Source: Pleurostoma richardsiae | Lineage: Eukaryota; Ascomycota; Sordariomycetes; Calosphaeriales; Pleurostomataceae | Assembly (NCBI GenBank): GCA_030052745.1 | Contig: JANBVO010000016.1 | Location: 648,700 to 712,699, forward strand | DNA: 64,000 bases | Direction: 5' to 3' | In this document: one piece after another, positions 10,730 through 20,290 of the stretch | How positions within the stretch are numbered: position 1 is the stretch's first letter | Layout: every line of letters starts with the position of its first letter | The notes under the pieces: generated by a model | Told to the model about the DNA's origin: nothing | Seen by the model: the letters and a program-made list of their open reading frames with translations, nothing else | Databases searched by the model: none | Position numbers and translations under genes: made by a program

Positions 10730-11440
10730 TTTGCAATGCGCGTGTGCGTGATGAGTATAATTTACTCCTTTTGGTGATGATGTCAACGTGAAGTGAGGCT
10801 GTGTGACTGACGCCGTGAAGATCACCCGGACCTGATATTTCGAAGCGCCTTAGACGGAAATCCGAACATATACATGTACAAATTGACTCTCACTCATAGT
10901 TCCAAGATCAACAGATAAGCCGGTAGCTCCCGCTTGTATCATATCCGAAGCCCCACTACAGTGTTACCAACACATGACCACAGCGGCGAATGACCGCGAT
11001 GCTGCCCGGCCAAGCTGCATGACTCCCACCTCGGACAGTACTCTCACATGGCCGGCCGGAAGAGCTCTCGGCCGGATGGCTAACTAAAATTTGCACTGAA
11101 GTGGCCCCGCCGAGCTGGTGATTTGGTCTGGGCCGGCAAATCGGCCAGTCCTCCGAGATGCCCGACTAGCCCAGAAGATGTAAGGAACGGACTTTGTGAC
11201 CGAATGCTAGTTGGCCGACAGTTTCAGGAGTCCGGGAGCCTAAGGTTAGTTCACTCTCTTCCGCCTAGTAGGCTTTAATCACCGCATTCATTATTTGCAA
11301 CTAAGTGCGTACTTGATCGTATGGTATCATATCTTTCGAGACTCGAACTCCAGTTGCCACACTAACACCGCAAGCATCTCCTAAGGAAATCGACATATCC
11401 ACCTCCTCGTAGCCCACAACGCTATTTCGGCGCCTTCCAC
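10730..11440. promoter_or_regulatory. Shared promoter region, FAD monooxygenase / PLP enzyme
   Basis: This is a divergent intergenic region with no gene. It is rich in GGCCGG, CGGCC and TTGGCCGA elements around 11007-11215 and contains one CTCGGCCG site at 11067-11074. Confidence 0.55.
11067..11074 (-). promoter_or_regulatory. CGGCCGAG motif (reverse orientation)
   Basis: The sequence reads CTCGGCCG on the plus strand. It lies 374 bases before the PLP enzyme start and about 340 before the FAD monooxygenase start. It is one of eight intergenic copies in the cluster. Confidence 0.4.
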
Positions 11441-12916
11441 ATGGCCACGCCGGTCATCGTCGTCGACCAACACACCGGGGTAGAGCACGTACCCAGGTTC
11501 GAAACACTCCAGGTTCACGCAGGTCAGAAGCCCGACTCGGCCACGTTGGCTCGAGGCGTCCCTATCTACCAGACGTATGTGTTCAACTTCCACAACTCAG
11601 CCCATGCTGCACGCCTTTTTGCACTGGAGGAGGAGGGCGAGATTGCTACCCGGACAGGAAACCCGACAACGGCCGTGCTAGAGCGTCGCGTCGCGGCTCT
11701 CGAGGGAGGTGTGGCGGCCATCGCGGTTTCGTCGGGCCAAGCGGCTGTGTTCATGACCATGGTGGCCCTAGCGGGCAAGGGTCAGAACATCGTGGCGACC
11801 AAGCACTATTACCACGGCGCCTACAACCAGTTCAACTTTCTGCTGCCGGAGTTTGGCATCGAATGCCGCGTGGTGGAGGAGACGGCCGAGGCGGTGCGCG
11901 CCGCCATCGATGAGCACACCAAGGCCGTCTACATCGAGACGGTCGGCCATCCCAACTTCAACGTTCCCGATATCGAGTCCATAGCCTCAGCTGCCCACAC
12001 CGGCGGCGTACCTTTGGTGGTGGAGAACACGGTCGGCTGCGCCTACTTCTGCCAGCCAATAAAGCACGGCGCCGACATTATCGTTTCGAGCCTTAGCAAG
12101 TGGTTTGGCGGGCACGGCAGCTCTACGGGAGGCATAATCGTCGACTCTGGGAACTTCGACTGGGCAAGCTCTTCGCGATTCCCCCAATTCAATAAACCGT
12201 GCCCGGGGTACCACGGGCTGAACTTCTCCGAGACGTTTGGGCGGGCGGCGTTCATCAAGCGCATACATGGCCAGATCCTCCGGGATGTCGGCTCATGCCT
12301 CTCACCTTTCAACGCTCAGCAGTTCATTCTCGGCTTGGAGACGCTCAGCCTCCGGTGCGAGAGGCACGCGCAGAACACCATTGCTCTTGCCAAGTGGCTC
12401 GAAAGCCACGCAAACATAGAGTGGGTGTCATACCCGGGACTCCCAAGCCACCCGCATTACGACCTGTCGCTGAAATACCTCCCTCGAGGCGCCGGGGCGG
12501 TGCTAATGTTCGGCATCAAGGGTGGAGCCGACGCAGGAGAGCAGTTGGTCGACAACTTCAAGATGATATCGAACAACCCTGGGTGAGTAAATGCCAACGC
12601 CTCTTCTATATGAAGACTCCCCAGTTTCGTTCTTCAAAATACTATACCCAGCTGTGTCCAAGACTGCCATCTACATTGACGTGAGCGGGTCATGCTAATG
12701 CTAATAAATACTAGATATGGAGATGCAAAGACGACAGCTATGCACCCATGGTCGACCACACATAAACCTATGCTACCGCAAGAAAAAATAGACCTGGGCG
12801 TTGCTCCCGAGATGATCAGGATCTCGGTGGGCATAGAGCATATAGACGACATCGTATTTGATATCGAGCAAAGCATGCAAGCCAGTCCCGCCGTTCCAAA
12901 GCAAAGCAGTGTATAA
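11441..12916 (+). CDS. Cys/Met-metabolism PLP enzyme, O-acetylhomoserine sulfhydrylase-like
   Basis: Exons 11441-12582 and 12715-12916 give 447 residues. The protein begins [13 protein letters not shown], the usual start of O-acetylhomoserine (thiol)-lyases. The PLP lysine is in [16 protein letters not shown], and RTGNPT and VSSGQAA are the substrate/PLP loops. The last exon opens [16 protein letters not shown], the C-terminal signature of this subgroup. Such enzymes make homocysteine or methionine analogues from O-acetylhomoserine and a thiol, or split C-S bonds, in the cytosol. Normal methionine genes are not expected in a catabolic block, so a dedicated C-S or gamma-substitution step is plausible. 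The intron is 132 bases with a GCTAAT branch site. Confidence 0.88.
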
Positions 12917-13506
12917 GACAGGAGCAGGTACATAGCATGCTTATAGGCGTGGAGAAGACAGTTCGTGGTAGTTCTCTAGTCCTAATACCTTTGAGCAACT
13001 AAGAGATAAGATCTTATAAATCAGGGAAACCTCACGAGATCTAGAATGAAGACAAATGAAATAGACTGCATCGGCCCCTCCAAGCGAGAAAGGGGCGAGA
13101 TTCGATAATTTGGATATGTGAGCTACCATACCTAGCTAAGTACCATGAAGAATCAGAAGAAATATGGGACTGTTGATTTTTCTAACATGGATATTTGCAT
13201 GCTCCCTTGTCGTGCCTGCGTAGAGTTTAATTTTCGAGGCTCGCTGCACAGGTCGAGCAGTGTTGTGTACGCTCTGTTCGACACACCCTGGAGAACGGGG
13301 GCAGAGTGGGAATCGCTAAGAAGGCGGGAGCTCGGCCGAATTCCCGTAGTTGCTGAAACGCTTGCGTCTGCCTAAGATGCCCAGAGCGATAGATCTACCT
13401 TAAACCCACAATTCAAGCCTATGGACGAAGGGATATCGATGTCGAAGATCTCGATATTATTCTAAAGCTCGCATATAGCTTCTAACAAAGCAGCAGATTG
13501 TATGGG
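12917..13506. other. Convergent 3' flanks, no gene
   Basis: This lies between the stop of the PLP enzyme and the stop of a minus-strand regulator. One CTCGGCCG copy occurs at 13331-13338, where it is not next to any start codon. No coding frame is convincing. Confidence 0.45.
13331..13338 (-). promoter_or_regulatory. CGGCCGAG motif (reverse orientation), between 3' ends
   Basis: It reads CTCGGCCG. It is the only intergenic copy in the cluster that is not in an upstream region, so it may be a chance match. Confidence 0.2.
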
Positions 13507-16246
13507 CTAAAATATTGTGTCTAAATATGGGAGTCCTTGGTCCATCTGCAGCTCCGCGTCGTTAAACTCGGTCTCCATGGGCATGAAGCCCGAATAGTGA
13601 ATCATGTTCAATCCTCCATCATCCATATCGTAGCCATACGGAAGCTTCGGATCATGTAGGTCATCCGAAACCGGAATGACTGGTGCCGGACACAGTGACG
13701 CCTGTTCGGCAGCAGGTAGGCCGTGAGCAGGACCTTTCCCGATCAGTGTCGGGTGGGACGAGAGACCAGTGTTGTGTTCTGCTGGGACCCTAACAGGTGC
13801 AGAACGTGGCTGGGGCCTAACGCCAGCCGGTCGATCGGACGAATGTCCCCGAGGAACGAAACCAGCGCCTGCACCCTCCAAGGCTGAGGACGACGGCGAC
13901 AGGTTATGTTCCCTCCGGACCCGCTTCCGGAGTGCTTCCCGCCTCGCTGCGCGAGCCTTGTCCAGCAGTCTCATGACAAGACGCCACTGCTGGGGCTTCT
14001 TACGGTTCGCCAACAGCGATGGGTGATCCCAGCGGAGCACAATGATCTTCTCGACGGCCTTCCACGCGCGGGTCGAGTGCTTGTAGAGAGGGTCCATCTG
14101 AAGCCATACCAGGACGAGAGCCAGCGCGTGCCATTGTGTGTAAGAGCTGAAGAGCCACTGCCACAGCCGCGTCCGCGGATCTGTGCGGAGCTCGTGGCTG
14201 ATCTCGATGACCTCGACGGCTACGAGGAATAATCGCTCGCGCTCTTGGTCTGGGCTTCTGCACTTCTCATGCTGTTGTAGAGGGTTGCACCCATGCAGCC
14301 GGATTTTGTGGAAGAGCACGCGAGCAAGCATGACGGTCACCCACTGAAGGGGATTCATTGGCGAGCAGTCTCCGAGAAACCGGCCCCTGAACTGTGTTTC
14401 GCACGCGTCCACCCATGCCGCTCGCTCAGTTGGACTGAGACATGCGTAGCTCTTGCCCGTGCTTCCACAAAGTCTCCTCGAGTCCGATATGCAGCGATAC
14501 ATGTTAGTGATTACGCACCGAACGAGAGTGAAGGTCATTTCGGTCCAGCCCGTCTTCTCCGGCGGGTATTCTACCATAGCCGGATCCAGCTGCGCCTCGT
14601 CAAGGTTCCGAGGTAGCTGGGTGTCAAAGCTGCTGGTCTCTAAGCTGAGTGGTGGAAATCATAATCAGCCTGTTGTCCGTAATGGACGTCTACGGTAATA
14701 CGATGTCACTACTCACACGTTGTATTCGCCCGAGTAATCTTCGGCCGACGGAGCGTCGAGGATGGCAATCTGCCACCAGAGGCGTCGGCGCATCTCCATC
14801 TCGAACTTTGAAAGCCCGAATAGGCTGCCCTCGCGATGGAGGCCGAAGTTTTGAGCCAGACGCATTGCCACGCCAGACAAATTCCAGGACAGACGAGGGT
14901 TGTGATGTCGCAGGAAGGCAAGGTAGAGAGTGAGCGCTTGCAGCGGCCGGATGTCTCCCGTATGTAGAAGCATGGCTTTCTCAAACAGTGTCTCCAGCCC
15001 TCTGCGGATACGCAGCAGGACTGACGCCTGGCTCTCGCGGAAAATTGCGAAACACTCTTCACCGGTGAGACTTGTCACAGCGCCGTAATATATGGAGAGA
15101 TGAACGCAACCGGTGCCATCCGGCAGGTTCGAAAGGTCCAGGGCCCCAAGAAACTCGGCCTCAGATGAGGGCAAGTGGAAGAGCTTGGTCAGGGGCTCCA
15201 CTCTGTCCTTGTATACCTGCCATAGTTGAGCCTTTTGCTCGGACGAAAGACGCAACAGCTTCTCGTTACTCGGGCCAACAAGCGCATAGCGGGTTTTTAA
15301 GAACTGGCCGCCGCTCCCAAACTCGGAGGGTGGGTTTATGGAGGATACCGATTCGTGGTCAAGAGCAGCATGACACCCGACGTCATCTTCGCCATCCGAG
15401 ATTGACTCGTCACTAAACTGGACCTCGAGACATGGGAGCTTGATGTTAGCCTTGACAGTGGACGAGATAGGGCTATGAGAGGGGCCGTAAAGGAGTTCAA
15501 GTTACCTCTGTGCTGACAATATCCCAGAACCACGCCCGCACGTAAGTGTCCCTGCCATGTTCGTTGACGAGCCTCCCTTGGCCCTCGCGATGAGTGAACG
15601 GTAGGCTGATATTTCCCCTCGACGAGCGGTCTGTGGTATATTGATCGGCCGATGACATACTGGTGTGGACCGTATGGCTAATGGGGCAAGCATCGGCTAT
15701 CGTCGCGACCTGTTCGTCCTCCGTGGTTCCGACAATCTTATCACCTCCTGGCTGGTGGTGAACAGGAGAGTGGCGAGACTCTGGAACATTCTCGGAGACC
15801 TTGGTAGGTAAGGTCGAAGCGCTCTGCGGCTCGATATTTCGTACTGCTCTTTCAAGTCTCTGCAGCATGTCTATGAGCTGTGGCGTCACTGCTATCTGCC
15901 CGCCACTGGGCAGGGTGTCGGGGAATTCACATTCACTTCCGATCTTGACGCAGTTATGGCAGGGCTTTTGCTTGTCGCATTTGACCTTTCTTCTGCTGCA
16001 GGTTAGGCACGACCGACGCTTCCGACCCAACCCTGTCGGCAGGGCCCGAGTCAGCGTAGAGCTGGGGGCTGCAGAGGTGGAAGGTGGACCAGCAGAAGAA
16101 TGAGGCGGCGGCGGCGGCGGCAACAGCATTTGTGGTGCCTGCTGCTGCTGCTGTTGATGCGGCTGTCGGAAAGGAGAATCATGATTCTGGGTGTTCCCTG
16201 CTGGCAAATCACCGCCTAAGAAATGACTTGGAATCACTTCACTCAT
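13507..16246 (-). CDS. Zn(II)2Cys6 transcription factor, cluster regulator A
   Basis: Exons 16246-15506, 15417-14717 and 14644-13507 give 859 residues. The zinc cluster C80-x2-C83-x6-C90-x5-C96-x2-C99-x6-C106 follows a low-complexity leader with poly-Gln (31-36) and poly-Pro (43-48). The middle domain has the fungal-specific TF pattern (LTLYLAFLRHHNPRLSWNLSG, then RRRLWWQIAILDAPSAEDYSG). The protein closely parallels the regulator at 20291-23177: same Cys spacing, same intron after STE/HSE in phase 0, and same intron after the EDYS segment in phase 2. The C-terminus is acidic. It is divergent from the LovD-like gene at 16811. Likely a pathway-specific activator. Start is the first ATG of the open frame. 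Confidence 0.87.
16103..16157. repeat. Triplet repeats coding poly-Pro and poly-Gln
   Basis: GGC repeats followed by GCTGCTGCTGCTGTTG lie inside exon 1 of the regulator, on the opposite strand to coding. They encode the proline and glutamine runs and could vary between strains. Confidence 0.7.
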
Positions 16247-16810
16247 CGTCCACTTAGGAAGACCATTGCCTGAGGAAGCTGGGGATCTCGTTTTCCGAAA
16301 GCCTAGGTTGACAACAGCCGGAGACAATGGTAGCTCAGGGAAAATAGGAAAGAACTTTCCAGTTTACAGCTAGAGATGCGCCTTGATCCAAAAGCATAAC
16401 AGCGCAATACTGGGTTCTACCAAATGCAGCGGTAGGCTTCGCATCCCAAGATGGAAGCAGCCTGGGCTAGCTAGCTAATTATCGGCCGAGGTCCCGAAGG
16501 CCCGCCTTCTCCTTCACCCCTTAGCCCGCCTACGAATCCAATTACTTCAAGAAACGGCGAAACGGCGAAACTTTACTGGCCAGAAATGTCTGCATGGTCG
16601 GAAACACGATAGAACGGCGAGTGTGATTCCTAATATCTAGCATCTACCTAGGTACTACCTATAGCCGAGTCAGGCGGCTGTCTCGCCGTTTCCCTCATCC
16701 GGGAAGGGCTTGCTCCCCGATAACGACGAATCCCGGCTTGGTATACCAGCCCCATAAGCTGGACTCTTACTCTCAGTATCAGCGTCAAGGCAAAAACTGG
16801 CTAACATACA
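16247..16810. promoter_or_regulatory. Shared promoter region, regulator A / LovD-like gene
   Basis: No gene is seen. It contains the 9-mer TCGGCCGAG at 16482-16490 and a short direct repeat of AAACGGCG near 16551-16570, with a related AACGGCGAG near 16613. Confidence 0.5.
16483..16490 (+). promoter_or_regulatory. CGGCCGAG motif
   Basis: It lies about 240 bases upstream of regulator A and about 330 upstream of the LovD-like gene. The core CGGCCG is an inverted CGG pair, as bound by many Zn2Cys6 dimers. Confidence 0.45.
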
Positions 16811-18186
16811 ATGTATACCGGATTCGAAGCCACTCAAGACACCTTCACTCAAGATTGGGTCAATGGCCTGCCGGGGGTCGTGCTTGCAGTTACCAATAAG
16901 GATGGTTCGTCATATACCCGTACAACACATGCGAAGTCTCCTGCTTATCATAAGCTAACGAGTTAATGAATGTTCAAAACAAAAGGTATCGTCTACTCCC
17001 GAGCAGCAGGCAGGGAAAAGCAGGATGCAGAACCGCCGATAAGCCTAGACAGCACGTTCTGGGCTTTCTCCTGTACCAAGCTCCTGACTACTATCTGCGC
17101 ACTGCAATGTGTCGAGAGGCGTCTGATAAGGCTTGACGACGAGGTCGGCGGAGTTCTACCCGAGCTGGCAGAATGCAGCATTATCTCCCCAAAGCCCGAC
17201 GGATCATTCAGTCTAGCACCGGCCAAGAATAAGATCACCCTGCGTCACCTGCTCACACACACGAGTGGCCTGTCTTACGACGCCATGCACCCCGTGCTGA
17301 TGGCCTGGCGGCGGTCTCGAGGAGAGATGGCGCTCGTGATGAGTGGTAGGCTCAACGAAGCGTATTCGCTGCCACTGCTGTTCGAGCCTGGGACCAGCTG
17401 GGTTTACGGCTGCGGCATTGACTGGGCGGGGGTGCTCGTTGAGAGGCTCAGCGGCAATATGAGACTAGCGGACTACATGGCGGAAAACTTGTTCAAGCCC
17501 CTTGGGATGAAGAGCTCAACATTTCACTTGTCCGAGAGACTGGATGTCCAGCAGCGGCTGTCCCAGATGTGGGCACGGACTGAATCGGGCATCTTGAAAC
17601 CAATCCCAGGCCCTTACCCAGCAGATGCCCGTGACGATAGCGGCGGGATGGGACTGGTCACGAGCACGGTGGACTTTATGGAAGTGTTAAGGGACCTCCT
17701 GCGTGACAGTCCACTGCTGCTTGAGGAGAAAACCGTTAGCGAGATGCTCACAGCCCAGTTCGACGTCGGCAGTCCTCAGTACGAAGGTTTGGTTTCTCAA
17801 GAGGTGCGTTGTCAACCCACTGGCTGAAGCGCTCTCGTGGTTGTCTAGGTACCATTCACTTATGGGGGTTTCCTTGGCCTCCTTGCGTCAGTGCTGTGCT
17901 TTCTGACGTTGCTTTCTCCCTCTAGGCCCTGCACAAGCAGCTGACTGGAGATGCAAGCGGAGCGCCAGCCGTGGCCTTCGGCCTCGGAGGGCTGGTAGTG
18001 ATGGAGGACGTACCCAACTTACCATCCGGGACGCTCACCTGGAACGGGATGCCCAACATAGGATGGTTTGTGAACCGAGACCGAGACTTGGCGGCTATCT
18101 ATATGAGCCAGGTGCTTCCCGCATCAGATCCTCAAAGTGTGAAGTTGCTCGGTGACTTTTGGAGGGATGTTTTGCGGCCGACATGA
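16811..18186 (+). CDS. Beta-lactamase-fold serine hydrolase (LovD/EstB-like transesterase)
   Basis: Exons 16811-16904, 16986-17803 and 17926-18186 give 390 residues. The class C beta-lactamase nucleophile motif S60-C-T-K63 is present in WAFSCTKLLT. HLLTHTSGLSYD and the YGCGIDWAG tyrosine motif follow, with MGLVTSTVDF further on. Family members hydrolyse esters or lactones or move acyl groups (LovD acylates monacolin J). The first intron uses a GTTCGT donor, so the N-terminal join is slightly less sure. In this block it would cleave an ester, lactone or amide of the pathway substrate. It is divergent from regulator A. Confidence 0.84.
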
Positions 18187-18572
18187 GTGATGCTAGGCAA
18201 AGGATATCGCGAGAGTAAAGAGCCTATCAGGCCCGTTCTCTTTGACCTAAGGGTCGGAGGGTTTTGGTCTTTTTTTCTTCAACAATCCATATCAAGATTA
18301 AAGGCAATTCTCATAACACTGAGTGCAGGTTTCATTGATTATAGGCTCTCTTCCTACGGATGACATCCCACTTCAAATAACTTCCGCGCCATGTCAGAAA
18401 AAGGGTTAAAACTTCGGATCCCCAATGATAAAATTAGTTCTGCGGTAGCTCGTTTGCAGCGTCGAACTCTTGCTCGGATTTTACTCCGTGGGCCTTTATG
18501 CCTTTCTCTGCAACTCTGAATCCGAGAGCTCTATCTCTAAAATGTGCGCCCCAGGCCATTGAAACCGTCGGC
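18187..18572. other. Convergent 3' flanks, no gene
   Basis: This lies between the stop of the LovD-like gene and the stop of the YCII gene. A frame at 18434-18572 runs in another phase past the YCII stop and shows no family features. Confidence 0.5.
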
Positions 18573-19087
18573 TTATACGGGGGTCCTCTTGGGACGAAAA
18601 AAGGGATAGATCTGTGCGTTGCTGATGTCCCAAACATGTGCCTTTACCAGGGGGTCGTCTTGTAGGCGCGCGAGCACTTCCTCTCTGGTGCCGGCCCAGA
18701 CTAGCATAGCACTGCCTGTGATACGGGGCGGCTCTCCGGTAGCGAAAGGCTGTTCAAGAGTGGCGCCTGGTGAGAGTCAAAACGATCCCTATGTCAGCAA
18801 TGCCGATTCCTTTTGGAAATAACTTAGAAGCTAGGCAATCTGATGATTGAACTTTGCGGCAAACATGTGACATACCTCCAAGAACCCAGAAGTCCGGGGG
18901 ATCCGACTCTATCCGCTCCTTATGCTGGCTAGGAGAAGCCTTGTCAGGCTAGAGAGGGACAAGAGGAGAAAGGCATCACATCAACCTACCCGAACGCGTC
19001 ATTTCTACGAGCAGCGGAACCCGGAAGGTCTGGAACGTAAATAAGCCATTCAGACTTCTGCTGTTCGGGCTGTTGCGGGCTCGTCAT
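18573..19087 (-). CDS. YCII-related domain protein
   Basis: Exons 19087-18990, 18928-18876 and 18766-18573 give 114 residues. The order fits a YCII domain: an N-terminal strand SEWLIYVPDLPGSAARR, a middle DFWVLGGATLEQP, then GSAMLVWAGTREEVLARLQDDP and a final VWDISNAQIYPF. For the first splice I chose the acceptor CCTAG at 18929, because the nearer CTCTAG would break the frame. YCII proteins are small dimeric alpha+beta barrels; some act as dehalogenases or lactone-opening helpers, but most have no known reaction. Location in the cluster suggests a small pathway enzyme, possibly for an intermediate rearrangement. Confidence 0.75.
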
Positions 19088-20290
19088 AGGATCAAAGCAA
19101 GATAGGGAGCAGCACGAGGGCGGCAGCGAAGGGATACTTCGGCTATGAAGCAGACTCGTCGGATTGCAATTCCTCATATGTATTTTATGGCAGTGAGAAG
19201 GAGATCGGCCTTTTGAGTAAATTACGAGGCTCTGATGACACCATTACCACAGCTTCTACGGAAGAACTGTGATGTCGCTGTATCCGAGGATGCTCTCGAT
19301 AGCGTCGGGGAACGCGGCCGAGGCACACCTCAAAGTTGTCCAGCTCTTTCAAACTCCCGCTCAACGACGGGGTCATCCCAGCTCTCTCGACTTTCAAGCG
19401 GCAAAGTGTCAATTCCACTCACTTTGAGGCGTCCAGCTCAACACCTACCAAGACTTTCCTACGTACGCCAACCTGAATGCACAGGGCTCCAAGGCCGCAT
19501 TCGTTGCCATTTATCTGTTCCGCTTTTCGGTAACAACGCAGTCTAGCGCGACCAGGGCCTTCTCTGCCCTTATAATAGGGGAGCGTCACGCTAAGGTAGT
19601 AGTCGCTAACTAGATGGTTCTTCTATAACTTAGCGTTCAGAACGGAGGTCCCCTCACTTTATCTCATAGCTATTGCCGTCGCACTGACTGTTGATTGGAT
19701 CGATCTTATGTTGTCGGGGTGCCTTGCTTAGCCCTGGATCTGATCTACTGCCTGATATTTTATGGCCTATGAGACTGCTGGCCAGCCAACATCCGTCAAA
19801 AAAGAGGATTTCTCTCCGACCAAGACGACGACGACGACGGAGGTTGTGCCGCTTCTGTGAACGCAATGAGACCTCGAGACAGCAGCGAGGGAAACCACCG
19901 GTCTAGAGTACCTTGTCCCTGTTGTCGCATCGTTTGAACAATCTTTAGATAGCGCCCTTTGGGAACCCCAAGCTGAGGCACAGCGCCCTGGCGGGATGCC
20001 ACGGCTACTCCACCCTTATCAGCATCCTGTTGGCACCCCTCTTGTGACTGTCTCTCCGGCTATTCCTCTGTTATCTCCAGTGCTGCCTCCCCGCGACTCG
20101 CGCTTCCGCCGGGGTCCTTTCACTTTGCCCATCCTGAGCAGGCTTACGATCTGTGGTCATTGTCGCGCCTGAATTATCTCGGCATCTGAACCTTTCATTC
20201 TCTCTCCATCGTCTACAGCCCGCAGTTGCGTTGTCCGCGCCTTGATCGCGACTGATTGCTCAATCCAAACACGGTCCCACTCCGAGCACG
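19088..20290. promoter_or_regulatory. Shared upstream region, YCII gene / regulator B
   Basis: A divergent 1.2-kb region without a convincing gene. CGGCCGAG occurs at 19315-19322. The part near 20291 is C/T-rich, as in a fungal 5' leader. Confidence 0.45.
19315..19322 (+). promoter_or_regulatory. CGGCCGAG motif
   Basis: It lies 228 bases upstream of the YCII start and about 970 upstream of regulator B. Confidence 0.35.

Noticed and set aside
18434-18637. Open frame continuing past the YCII gene on the minus strand
   Set aside because: The YCII exon reads to its own stop at 18573-18575 in a different frame and ends where the family usually ends; the other frame has no family features.
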